From Planctomycetota bacterium (GTDB lineage: Bacteria; Planctomycetota; Phycisphaerae; UBA1845; PWPN01): a DNA stretch of 64,000 nt. The position numbers and the translations under genes are program-made. Position 1 is the first letter of the stretch; each line of letters opens with the position of its first letter. Under the pieces are notes generated by a model. It was given only the letters and a program-made list of their open reading frames with translations, did no database searches and was not told the origin of the DNA. This document shows positions 1-9,513 of this stretch, piece after piece. The stretch lies in the NCBI GenBank assembly GCA_022711465.1, contig JAKLEZ010000005.1, positions 248,001 through 312,000 of the forward strand, given 5' to 3'.

Positions 1-677
1 ACACGGGAGACGTCAGCCCGTACGTCACCAACGCCCAGATCATGGCATACACCGGAGGGAGCGAAGCCCAATTGCTCACCCCGTCCGAAACGGCACCCTC
101 CGGCGAGTTCGTGTTTTACGAGTCGACGTCGGACAGCATTCTCATCACCAACGGCCCCGGCGGGCTCAGCAACTACATCAGTGCGGCCGAGCTGATTGCC
201 GCCACCGGCAACTCGGATGTCAGTGGTTCGCTGGCTTTTGACCTGAACGGCAATTTCTACTGGGGCAACAACGGGCTGAAGACCCTTTTCAAGCGAGCCA
301 TCGACGGCTCCATCAGTCCGGTGCTCGGGCTGGCCGACGTCACTGCGGTCACCGGCGGCACCAGTCTGGGATTCAAGGACATCTATGGAGCTCCCGACGG
401 CTGGGTCTACCTGCAGGACAACTCGTCCAAGAACATCCTGAAGTTCGATCCGGCCAACCCCGCAGGAACGCTCAAGAACGTGCTGACCGACGCGGACCTC
501 CTGGCTGGCCCCGCGACTGCCGATAACGTCTACCAGTTAACCTGGTACGACGGCAAGCTGGCGTTCAACATCCACAGCAGTACGGCAGGAAAGGGCTTCT
601 ATGCGATTCCCGAGCCGGCCACGCTCGCTCTGCTCGGCTTCGGCGGCCTGGCCCTGCTCCGCCGGCGAACTCGCTGA
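1..677 (+). CDS. PEP-CTERM sorting-domain protein, 5' end outside the window
   Basis: The reading frame is open from base 3, so the gene begins before the window; about 225 residues are visible. The C-terminus is a PEP-CTERM anchor: an IPEP motif near base 606, a hydrophobic stretch rich in Leu, Ala and Gly, and a terminal Arg cluster (RRRTR). Proteins with this tail are exported and handled by an exosortase, and are typical of biofilm-forming Planctomycetota and related groups. The body is rich in Gly, Asn and Asp with repeated short beta-like motifs (DLNGNFYWGN, DGWVYLQD), suggesting a beta-propeller or other all-beta fold; no enzymatic motif is visible. It converges with the long minus-strand operon that ends at 883. 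Confidence 0.85.
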   Translation, partial: TGDVSPYVTNAQIMAYTGGSEAQLLTPSETAPSGEFVFYESTSDSILITNGPGGLSNYISAAELIAATGNSDVSGSLAFDLNGNFYWGNNGLKTLFKRAIDGSISPVLGLADVTAVTGGTSLGFKDIYGAPDGWVYLQDNSSKNILKFDPANPAGTLKNVLTDADLLAGPATADNVYQLTWYDGKLAFNIHSSTAGKGFYAIPEPATLALLGFGGLALLRRRTR

Positions 678-882
678 CCAGAACCGGGAGCGGCCAAATC
701 GAGTCGCCCGGACAACTGAGAAACGCCTTGACCACCAACTACAGGTCGGGCCCACGCGACCGCGGCCGGATCCGGTCGGTCCGTGCGGCTCGACCTGTCC
801 TTCTTGGGGGCGGGCACCGCATCCGCCCCGATCCCAGAACCTCAAGTCAGCGCACGCTTCCTCCGCAGCCCCGCCAGGGCGG

Positions 883-3800
883 CTACTTGCCCGGCCGAGA
901 TGAAGCCGTCGTTGCCGATGGTCTCGGCGAGACAGCATCCAGACGGGCTCGGTATCGCCTCGCGGCGTCACCATCATCCCTCTGCTGAGCGCGACGAATG
1001 GCCCTCCCCAACACGACCGGATGGTCGCTGTAGCCGGCCACGCGGGTCGCCAGTTCATCCGCGGCCGCCTGTCCGCGGGCCCTCTCAACCGCTTCCAGAA
1101 GGCTCGGCACCCGAACGACGGGGAGCATGTCGACGCCAAGCAGCCGGGTCTCCAGGTCGACCGCAAGAGCGTCATCGTTGCACAGGCGGGCGGCATCCGC
1201 GATCCAGAGCCAGTCAGCGTCGGGTTCCTGACCCAGTTCCCTTGCACACCCTTGAACGAGAGCCGAAGCCTCTCGCCTCAGGCCCTGCTCCGCAGCCCAC
1301 GAAGCCATCAGACACAGGTGCCGCGTGGCCACCGAGGCCCGAAACGTGCCCGCCGCCCGACGAGCCTGTATGTCAGACACGATCGCGTTCAGGAACCGCC
1401 CGGGGTCGGCCATCTCGCCGGCCGGCGGCAACAGGTCGCGCGTGTCATACTGCTGGGTCAACACCTCGTCGTTTCGGGCAACCATGTCCAGCAGGCACTT
1501 CGCCTGAACCTGAAATGCATCAAACCGCCCAGCGGCGGCGTCGCGGCGGGCAATCGCGGCTCGAAGCTCACCATAACGGGCAGCGGTCGTATCGGTTCCC
1601 AGATGTCTTCTCATTCGCTCCACCTGGCGATCGACTTCCGCCCTGTCGCCCTCGGCGGTCAGGCGATCGAGCCAGGCCGAATCGTACTCCTCAGACAGGT
1701 CGTCCACCGGCGTCGGGCTGAGCAGCGCGGTCAGGCGGGCCTTCTGCTCCGGCCGTTGCGGCTCCGGCCAGCTCGCCAGGTACAGATCGATCCGGTTGAA
1801 CCGATCGTCGGTACGCGACATGGTTCGCCCCTTGAGCAGATCGGCCGCGAGCAGCCAACGGAGGATGTGCCGGGCCGACTCGGCCTGCCCTCTGGACAGG
1901 CAAACCCGGGCCGGCGTGGTCAGGTTCACCGTGTCGGTCGGCTCCAGATGCGGGACCATGCCGGCGAGACTCTCGGCCAGCGGCGCCGGCAATGCCGCGG
2001 GGTCTTCTGCGGCCAACGCCAGGAGCATGAGTCGATCCTTGGCCGTCATGGCATCACGCTCCTGGGCGTCGAGCAGAGCCTCGATCAGCTTGTTTCGGGT
2101 CCCGTTGATCCTCGCTGCTTTCAAAAGGCCATCGATGAGACCAGGCACGTCCCGGCGTTCGGGGCGAGCACCCACCAGCATGCCCGTGTATTCCTCTTCC
2201 GCGAACGGCATGTCGGCCAAGGCCTCGAACAAACGCATCCGCTTCCACATCGGCGTCCGCTGCTTATCGAAGAACTCAACCATACCTCCGCCCGCGGAAT
2301 CCGGCGGCCAAAAGGGGGTGTAGAAGCGGCCGTCATCACGGTTGCGGGTCATGAATCGCCGGAAGGTCGTTCGAACATCCTCGTGGCGTCCCAGCCGGCG
2401 CAGAATCCGCATCATCTCAACGGGTGCCAGCGGGGTCTCGTCGCGGCTGACCGTGCTCAATGCGGCCAGCGGATTGAACAGGTCGTAATAGAGTTCGGTG
2501 AGCGTCCGCCATTCGTAGGACTCCATGATCGTGCTCTTGGTCAGGCGTGACGAGAGAAGTGAGGCCAGTTGAGCACATCGCTGGCACTCCTTCATCGCGG
2601 TGATCACTTTCCGACTGAAGATCCGGTTGCCGGGCATCAGCTCGAAGGCCCCGCGGAAAGCGGTCAGGGCCTCGGTATGACGATCCGCAGCCTCCAGCAG
2701 CAGGCCGTGCACAAACTTGAGGGTGGCGGTGGGCGGCTCGATTTCCTGGCGGTCAGCCAGGTCGGTGATCGCCGCGTCAAGGTCCGCCGGCCGCATGATC
2801 CCGACCAGGGAATCGAGCAGCCGCTTCTGCTCGAACTCCATCTGCTTGCCGTCCAGCAGGTTCTCCAGAGCCTCGTTGATCAGCGGAAGCGCCTCGTCGT
2901 GCTTGCCGGCTGTCTCTCGGGCCACGGCAACCGACGCGAGCACCGCGGTCTCGGTGGGATTCTCGCTCAGCAGAATCTCGCCCAGCCGGTAGCCGACATC
3001 CGGACAGGCGGCGTTGCGATTCCACCGGGTTTGAGCCAGAGTCGCGGCGACCCGCTCGCCCGAGACCCGCGCCTTCGGCGCCGACCGGAACAGGCTCACC
3101 AGGGTATCCGCGAGTTCCGCGCCCGGCTGAACGGTCAGCCGTCCCACCAACCCGAGAATCAGCATCCGCTGGTCCGCGGGCTTGGCGGCGGAGACCATCG
3201 TTCGGATCAGCTCCGGCCGTCTGCCGGCGGCAGCCTTCTCCAGCAGTTGAGCCAGCGTTTCGGCGCCCAGAGATGGCTGCTGGGCGGCACTCTGCAACAG
3301 GGCGTCCAGCTCTGCGAAGGCCTGCCCCAATCCTTCGGCGATCTTCATCCGAAGCTGGTCAATGTAGATCCGTTCTTTCTCATCCAGCGCCCCGGCCATC
3401 TGGACGATCTCGTCCAGCAGCCTGGTGCGATCCTGCTCCGCCAGACGATTCCAGACCAGCCGAACACATTCCTCCAGGCTTCGGGCGAGCGCGTCACCCT
3501 TCCTGATTCTGCGGCAGCCGTCGAGCCAGATGGCCAGCCATCGTTGTACGAGAGCCGCGTCATCGAGGGCGATCGCGGCCGCCACCATCGTTGGAACAGT
3601 TCTCTCCTTGTCGAATTCAACCGTGGCCAACGGCTTCATTTCCTTGAGCAGGAATCGAGCCTGATCATCGCGGCCGAGCATGATCAGCACCGGCACAAGC
3701 CGCACACCGAGTGCCGCGGTGACCTCGCCCTTGGCAATGGCCTCGCCCAGACGGGCGGGTTCGGTCAAACAGGCCGTCAGGGCCAGTTCGTCGGGAAACC

Positions 3801-6800
3801 GGCCGGCGATTATCCCGGGCCTGGCCATCGTCGCCGCTCGAGAATAAAGACCCCAGTCAAGCCGGGTCCGAACGATCATCGCCCGCAGGGCGGTGTCCTG
3901 GGAATAGCGTTCCAGGAGCCGTTCGTCGACCTCGTCGGCCACTTCCGGCCGATGAATCGAGAAGGCAACCTGACGCAGGAATCGGGTGAGGCGATCCAGC
4001 CGCGGATGGCGGGCGATTCGCGCGGCCCCCGGCCCCTGCTCGCCGAGTGCAATCAGCTCATCATCGATGCGTTTGAGCACGTCCTTGCGCAATTGCTCGC
4101 GATGAGCCTCACCGCGGGCCGCGTTGAGCAGCCCGTTGCACGATGCCTCGAAAAACTGGGCCATCTCATCCAAGTTGTTGGCTCGCGTGGTTCGAGGCTG
4201 ACCTTCGGCAGCATCCGGCCGACCCTGCGGCTGAGACGCCGTATCCGACCCGACCGTGCCGGGCAGGCGACGGAGCATCAGATCCGCTGCACGGTAGTAC
4301 TGGCCGAAGGCGCGGTCGTGCTGCCCCAGTTGCTCGCTGAGGGCGCCCGAGCGAATCAGTAAACGCACGTTGTCCGGCTCTCCGATCAGCAGTTCGCGGA
4401 TGATCCGGTCAGCGTGGGCGGGCAGATTCGCGTCCTCATAGTACGAGGCCACCTGCTGCTGAACGGCACTGAAGTCGCCATCGAGGGCCGCCCGTTCGAA
4501 AACTCGCTCGGCGAGCGCGAACTTGCCCTGCTTGACCATGGCCTCGCCCAGGTCGAGGAACACGCCGGGAGGCACTTCCTCGCCCAGGGCCAGCAGCGAT
4601 CGACCGAAGTCCACCTGCTGGACGACTCGCCCGTCAGCCTTCGCCCCTTCCATCAGTTCCCGCAGCAGCGCCCCGCGACGCTCGCCAGCGACCACCACGC
4701 ACTGCTCGAGAACGGACTCCATCCGCTCGCGGCGGTTCATGGTCTCCAGAAGATCCACCGCCAGTGGATACAGAAAGACCTTCTCCGGCCGGGCCGCGAT
4801 GCGCGCGTAGACCCGCCGCACCGCCGAGCGCATCACCGCAGGCCTGGCCTGCAGGTTGAGCAGGCCGTCAACCGCGACAGTAAACAAATCGTCCTCTTCC
4901 GTTTCTTCAACGAGATTCTGAAACCGAACGACCGCCCGCTCCGCCTGGCCGGCGGCCTTCAAGGCATTGGACCACAGCAGCAGCACCTCGATGTGGTCCC
5001 CGTGGCCCTCGAGCACGCGTTCGTAGGCCCGGGCGGCCTCCTCGTGAAGCCCGATCATGTTGAGCACGCCTGCTCCAAACTCTTCGGTGGTGGGGTCGCT
5101 CGCAGCGACCTTGTACAGCTCGGCCAGGGCTGCCTTGGCGTCCTGAGGCCGCTGCCGTTCGAGGGCCACCAAGGCGAGCTGCTGCAGGTGGTCGGCCGCG
5201 TTGGCCGAGTCCACTTCGACCAGCCGCCGCAGCGTCGCATTGCACCGGCCAAACTGCTCGCAGTGCAGGTAGACCTTCGCCAGCCGCTTCAGCATCTCGA
5301 CCTGCCGGCCGCTTCGTCTCCCAAAGTCGTTCAGGATCTCGGCCGCGGATACCGCGTCGTTTGCGGCCGTATAGATGTCAACCAGGAGCGATAACCGGCG
5401 ATCATCCGCCTGGCCAGCATCAAGCTGCTCCTCGATCTCGACGGCCAAGTCGGCGAGCCTCCCCGTGCGCGCGGCCAGGTCGAGCATCCGCTCCTCCGCC
5501 TGCTTCAACCGGGCCGGCACCTGGGTGGTCTGCCAGAGATTTCTCCAAAGGTCGAATGCCTCGCCCAACCGCTGGTTGCTCTCCAGCAACCATGCAACCA
5601 GCAGGAGGACGTCCTCGGCCTTGGTCTTCTCGTAGATCTGCCGGAAAAGCCGAAGAGACTCGGCCTTGTCGCCGTAGCGCTCCAGGGCCTCGGCGACCGG
5701 CTGGAGCAACCTCGGGTCCTCCCGGGCGGCCGGAATGACCTCGTGGACCAGGGCAATGGCTCGGTCCGTTCCGCCGCGCAGACGCACCAGATCAGCCTCG
5801 AACAGGACGGAGCGGACCCGGTCGGCCGTGCTCTTGCTACCGGCCTTGCGAGCCGCGGCAAGGGCTGCGTCATCGAGCGCCAACTGCCTGGCCCCGTCCG
5901 CAACACCCATGAGCGAGGCGACATCATCAAACTGCCGCTGGGCTTCGCTGAACAGCTCAACAGCCTCCTCGCGCCGCCCATCGAGCAGCCGGAGGCGGGC
6001 GAGACTGACCCGCCAGACCACTTGCCTCGGATCGCGTGCAAGCAACTTCAGGTATGCGGCTTCGGCCTCCTTGGCCCGGCCGGCGCCCAGGGCGATGGCC
6101 ACAACCTCTTTCTGGAAGTCAGACGATTGCAGCAGCTCGGCCTGCTCCGGCGTTTGAGCCGGGCGGGTGAGCAACTGCATGGCGTCATCCGAACGATTCA
6201 GCTCGCGAAGAATCGCGACCAGCATGGCCAGACGATCGGAGGACAACTTGTCGAGGGTCAGCCACTTGTCGGCCAACCGCCCCAGCGTACCGGCGTCGCG
6301 CGAAGCGGCAACCATGCGCTCCAGGGCATACTGCCGGTCGCGGGCCAGGCTCGCCCGGGCGTACGCCAGCTCAAACTCCGGGCCCGCCTCGACAGGCCGG
6401 CCGATCCGGAGCAGAAACAGCCCGCGGAACAGGTGATCGTGGTACTCGGTTCTCTCGCCGCCGGCGCCCGGCTTCAGCAGCTCAACGGCCAGCGCGTCAT
6501 CGCCGCAGAGCGACGCCAGGTGGGCGCAGAAACGCGCCCCGCCCACACCGTTCATCCCCCGGCTCGCCACGTCGCGCAGAATCCCGCCCGCGGCCGCCTT
6601 GTCACCGGTGTCATACACGATCATGGCCTGCCGGATCCTCAGGGCGAAGAGCTCCTCCTCCCCCGGCCCGGCGGCAACCGCTTTCTCCAGCGTGGCCAGG
6701 GCCGCCTTGTCGTTGCCGCGCAACTCCTCGATCCGGGCCAGTTCACCAAGCAGGCGGGCGTCAGCCGGTCCGTTCCTCGTCAATTCAATAAGCACCCGCT

Positions 6801-9510
6801 CGGCGGTCTCGAGATCACCCCGTGCCTTGGCCTCGATCGCCGCGGACAACGAGACCGGCGCGCTGGCCGGCTGAGATGACGCCTGGCTGGCCGCGGCCGC
6901 TTCGCAAGGCGCCGCACTCACCACCCCGATCAGGCCGCCAAGAACGGCTGCCGCAGCAGCACGTATCACTCGTCCCGGCCATCGCCGGACGGCCACGTTC
7001 AACAGCAACAGCACCAGGACGGCAGCGGCAAGCCAGGGCCACAACTCGATCGTCGTCTTCGCAGCGGCCGATTCGGCTCGCGCACCCATCGTCACTTGCC
7101 GGCCCATGTCGGCCAAGTCCTGCATCAAGACCTCATCCGGACAGACCGCGCTGACTTCCCGGGCCGGTGGAACGACCAGGGCCGCCTCTCCACGCCTGCT
7201 GTCGTCCGCCAACGCGGCGGATACACGGTAGGTCCCCGGCGGAAGGCCGGCCACTCGGTGGTTCCACTCGTCAGGCGATACCGGGTCGAGCGTCCATCGC
7301 CGCCCCAGCCCGGCACCATCCACAACACGGAGTTCAACGGCCTGGTTCCCGGTGCCCGCGCCCGGCATCCGGTTGGCAACCCGCAGTTCCACCGCCCCCG
7401 GCCGCATCAGCGGCTCGATCCACAAGGCCTGTCGAACACTCGGACCATACAATCCGCGAGCCAGGGTGGACATCAGACGCGCAAACGACGGCCACTGAGA
7501 CAGGTCGCGCGTCCATTCACCGCCGAGTTGCGAGGTGAACGCCGCCACCGCTCCCAGTCCAAAATGCCATCGAACCAGAATCGGATGTCCCAAGCTGGAC
7601 ACCAGAAGAAGATCGGCCGTCGGGCGAGCTTCGGTCTGCACGTACCCTTGAAGAGCAGGTGCCGCGCCGAAATCAATGCCCCCGGTCACCGCATCTGCTC
7701 GACGAACCGTCAGGGAGCTCGGCTGCTCGACGAAGGGAGTGAGCATCGAGCTCTCCGGCTGCTTGACGATCACCTCCGGCAGATTGAAGCGATCTGGTGA
7801 GGCGTAGAACCGCCCACGGCCCCAATGAGCCAGGCTGGACAGGAAGGCGGAGTGCGCCCCGGGCCCGACCATGACCGTGGAGACCGTCATGCGGTGGTCG
7901 GCCATCTTCCGAATCAACGGCTCAAACGCCCCTGTCTCGACACCGCCGTCGGTCAGCACGAGTACGTGCTTGGTACGGGTGTGCACGTTCTGCAGGGCAT
8001 AATAGGCCTCCTCGATGGCCGGGAGGATCACCGTGCCGCCGCTGGACGACAGCCGGTTAAGCGCCCGCTGCAGATCAATGGCATTCGAAGCCGGCTGGAT
8101 CGGCGCTGCCCACCGCTTGGCCCCATAGAACTCCACTATGCCGACCTTGTCATGGGGACTCAACCGCGAGATCGCCAGACGAGCGACTTCGCGGGCAAGA
8201 TTGACCCGGGTTTCACCCATGCTGCCCGAAGTGTCGATGATGATCACCAGCGTCGTGCTGGGGTCCTGCCTCTCGATCTCCTGCGAGAACCGAACCGGCA
8301 TGACCTCGGCAACCGGAGTGCCGGCGTAACCACCCGGCCCGAACGATCTCCTTCCACCAGCCACCAGAAGGCCGGTTCCCCTGATCACCCGCTCCCTGAT
8401 CCGGGCCTGGAGGTCGGGACCCAGTCTCTCGGCCATGGTGTCGGCAATGACCAGAAGATCCGCCCGGCTCAGGGCATCGGATGCACCGAGATCTTCAAGG
8501 GGCAACCGGGTGACCCGCGCTGCCTTGCCGAGCATCGCGGCCAGGGCAGCGGTGGCCGGGGCCGCTGGATTCTCCTCGACGACGCCCACCTCCCGAGGAG
8601 GCAGTACCTCAACCGCCGCGGTCAACGTGTTGTTGTCGTCCAGGCTGTCCGCCGGACTCTCGATGCTGACGGCGTATTCGGCTAGCCCTTCGTTGTCCAG
8701 GACCAGCGGCATCGTCACCACCTGGGAGTCCGCCACGAGGTTCACGGCCTGCGTGATCTCGCGCCCATCACGGTTGCGGCGAACCACCAGCCGGCCCGGT
8801 GTGGCCGATGCACTCTGTACCTCGGCGATCAAATCCACCGTCGATCCGACGGCTGCTGCAGGAGGCAGCGACACGGACCGGAGCACGACCTCTTCGATCC
8901 TGCGACCACCCAGGGTCCTCCCCTCGATCGATATCCGGCGCTGAGCAAGCCGAAAGGCCGCTGCTCGAGCGTCACCACCGGTCTCGAGGCCGTCGCTGAA
9001 CAGCACGATGCGACCATCGCCCCGGTCAGGAATCATCGCCCCGGCCAGCTCCAGAGCGTCGGCCAACGCCGAGCCTCCGGCCAACGGTTGACTGGCGACT
9101 GACGGCAAGCGGCTGCCCGGACTCCGAAGCTCAGCCAGATTCAGGAAGGCAAGTCCGTCCGTACCGGGTTGAACCTCCCGTGCAGCGCGATCAAAGACCA
9201 CAAGCCGAAGGCGCTCGTTAGGCTGGATCTGCCTGGCCAGGGCCTGCAAATGCAGGCTTGCCGCCTTCAGGTCCGCGTCGCCCACGCTGGCCGACAGATC
9301 GACCACCGCAACCACGGTCCTGCTTCGCTCGCCTCTCTCGATCAACGGACGAGCCAGCGCCAGCACAAGCAGGACGTATGCCGCACACCGCAAACCGATC
9401 ACGAAACCGGCCCGGGCGCCGGACAAGCCCAGACGCGGCGTCAGATGAACACCGGCCAGCAGCACAACCGGCACCAGCATCCACAGCCACAGGGGGTGAA
9501 CGAAGACCAT
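883..9510 (-). CDS. Giant membrane VWA protein fused to about 2,000 residues of TPR-like helices
   Basis: This is a single uninterrupted frame of 2,875 residues. Residues 1-60 carry two membrane segments as in BatA/BatB proteins. Residues about 63-200 form a first VWA-like fold (VVDLSASVG), 310-400 resemble the glutamine-amidotransferase-like insert of large VWA membrane proteins, and 420-590 form a canonical VWA domain with an intact MIDAS start (DTSGSMG) and TDGG. A membrane segment lies near 823-842. Directly after it comes a second hydrophobic run ending in a signal-peptidase-like site (SAAPCEAAAA, about 845-872). From there to the end are helical TPR-like repeats, with recurrent LAR, A-x-Y and ALE patterns. 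It is the last gene of the operon, 3 bases after the BatA-like gene, so translation is probably coupled. The role is inferred: a membrane-anchored partner of MoxR with an extracytoplasmic TPR scaffold. Its length far exceeds usual VWA proteins. Confidence 0.85.
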   Translation of the reverse strand: MVFVHPLWLWMLVPVVLLAGVHLTPRLGLSGARAGFVIGLRCAAYVLLVLALARPLIERGERSRTVVAVVDLSASVGDADLKAASLHLQALARQIQPNERLRLVVFDRAAREVQPGTDGLAFLNLAELRSPGSRLPSVASQPLAGGSALADALELAGAMIPDRGDGRIVLFSDGLETGGDARAAAFRLAQRRISIEGRTLGGRRIEEVVLRSVSLPPAAAVGSTVDLIAEVQSASATPGRLVVRRNRDGREITQAVNLVADSQVVTMPLVLDNEGLAEYAVSIESPADSLDDNNTLTAAVEVLPPREVGVVEENPAAPATAALAAMLGKAARVTRLPLEDLGASDALSRADLLVIADTMAERLGPDLQARIRERVIRGTGLLVAGGRRSFGPGGYAGTPVAEVMPVRFSQEIERQDPSTTLVIIIDTSGSMGETRVNLAREVARLAISRLSPHDKVGIVEFYGAKRWAAPIQPASNAIDLQRALNRLSSSGGTVILPAIEEAYYALQNVHTRTKHVLVLTDGGVETGAFEPLIRKMADHRMTVSTVMVGPGAHSAFLSSLAHWGRGRFYASPDRFNLPEVIVKQPESSMLTPFVEQPSSLTVRRADAVTGGIDFGAAPALQGYVQTEARPTADLLLVSSLGHPILVRWHFGLGAVAAFTSQLGGEWTRDLSQWPSFARLMSTLARGLYGPSVRQALWIEPLMRPGAVELRVANRMPGAGTGNQAVELRVVDGAGLGRRWTLDPVSPDEWNHRVAGLPPGTYRVSAALADDSRRGEAALVVPPAREVSAVCPDEVLMQDLADMGRQVTMGARAESAAAKTTIELWPWLAAAVLVLLLLNVAVRRWPGRVIRAAAAAVLGGLIGVVSAAPCEAAAASQASSQPASAPVSLSAAIEAKARGDLETAERVLIELTRNGPADARLLGELARIEELRGNDKAALATLEKAVAAGPGEEELFALRIRQAMIVYDTGDKAAAGGILRDVASRGMNGVGGARFCAHLASLCGDDALAVELLKPGAGGERTEYHDHLFRGLFLLRIGRPVEAGPEFELAYARASLARDRQYALERMVAASRDAGTLGRLADKWLTLDKLSSDRLAMLVAILRELNRSDDAMQLLTRPAQTPEQAELLQSSDFQKEVVAIALGAGRAKEAEAAYLKLLARDPRQVVWRVSLARLRLLDGRREEAVELFSEAQRQFDDVASLMGVADGARQLALDDAALAAARKAGSKSTADRVRSVLFEADLVRLRGGTDRAIALVHEVIPAAREDPRLLQPVAEALERYGDKAESLRLFRQIYEKTKAEDVLLLVAWLLESNQRLGEAFDLWRNLWQTTQVPARLKQAEERMLDLAARTGRLADLAVEIEEQLDAGQADDRRLSLLVDIYTAANDAVSAAEILNDFGRRSGRQVEMLKRLAKVYLHCEQFGRCNATLRRLVEVDSANAADHLQQLALVALERQRPQDAKAALAELYKVAASDPTTEEFGAGVLNMIGLHEEAARAYERVLEGHGDHIEVLLLWSNALKAAGQAERAVVRFQNLVEETEEDDLFTVAVDGLLNLQARPAVMRSAVRRVYARIAARPEKVFLYPLAVDLLETMNRRERMESVLEQCVVVAGERRGALLRELMEGAKADGRVVQQVDFGRSLLALGEEVPPGVFLDLGEAMVKQGKFALAERVFERAALDGDFSAVQQQVASYYEDANLPAHADRIIRELLIGEPDNVRLLIRSGALSEQLGQHDRAFGQYYRAADLMLRRLPGTVGSDTASQPQGRPDAAEGQPRTTRANNLDEMAQFFEASCNGLLNAARGEAHREQLRKDVLKRIDDELIALGEQGPGAARIARHPRLDRLTRFLRQVAFSIHRPEVADEVDERLLERYSQDTALRAMIVRTRLDWGLYSRAATMARPGIIAGRFPDELALTACLTEPARLGEAIAKGEVTAALGVRLVPVLIMLGRDDQARFLLKEMKPLATVEFDKERTVPTMVAAAIALDDAALVQRWLAIWLDGCRRIRKGDALARSLEECVRLVWNRLAEQDRTRLLDEIVQMAGALDEKERIYIDQLRMKIAEGLGQAFAELDALLQSAAQQPSLGAETLAQLLEKAAAGRRPELIRTMVSAAKPADQRMLILGLVGRLTVQPGAELADTLVSLFRSAPKARVSGERVAATLAQTRWNRNAACPDVGYRLGEILLSENPTETAVLASVAVARETAGKHDEALPLINEALENLLDGKQMEFEQKRLLDSLVGIMRPADLDAAITDLADRQEIEPPTATLKFVHGLLLEAADRHTEALTAFRGAFELMPGNRIFSRKVITAMKECQRCAQLASLLSSRLTKSTIMESYEWRTLTELYYDLFNPLAALSTVSRDETPLAPVEMMRILRRLGRHEDVRTTFRRFMTRNRDDGRFYTPFWPPDSAGGGMVEFFDKQRTPMWKRMRLFEALADMPFAEEEYTGMLVGARPERRDVPGLIDGLLKAARINGTRNKLIEALLDAQERDAMTAKDRLMLLALAAEDPAALPAPLAESLAGMVPHLEPTDTVNLTTPARVCLSRGQAESARHILRWLLAADLLKGRTMSRTDDRFNRIDLYLASWPEPQRPEQKARLTALLSPTPVDDLSEEYDSAWLDRLTAEGDRAEVDRQVERMRRHLGTDTTAARYGELRAAIARRDAAAGRFDAFQVQAKCLLDMVARNDEVLTQQYDTRDLLPPAGEMADPGRFLNAIVSDIQARRAAGTFRASVATRHLCLMASWAAEQGLRREASALVQGCARELGQEPDADWLWIADAARLCNDDALAVDLETRLLGVDMLPVVRVPSLLEAVERARGQAAADELATRVAGYSDHPVVLGRAIRRAQQRDDGDAARRYRARLDAVSPRPSATTASSRPGK

Positions 9511-9513
9511 GGC

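Noticed and set aside
806..829. GGGGCGG/CCGCCCC hairpin between the PEP-CTERM gene and the giant gene
   Set aside because: The stem is 7 bp with a 9-base loop and no T-tract on either side, so a terminator call is not supported.
537..1721. Several long frames on both strands around the end of the giant gene
   Set aside because: They lie opposite or out of frame with the 883-9510 gene, are rich in Arg, Pro and Gly, and contain no domain; they are shadows of GC-rich coding sequence.
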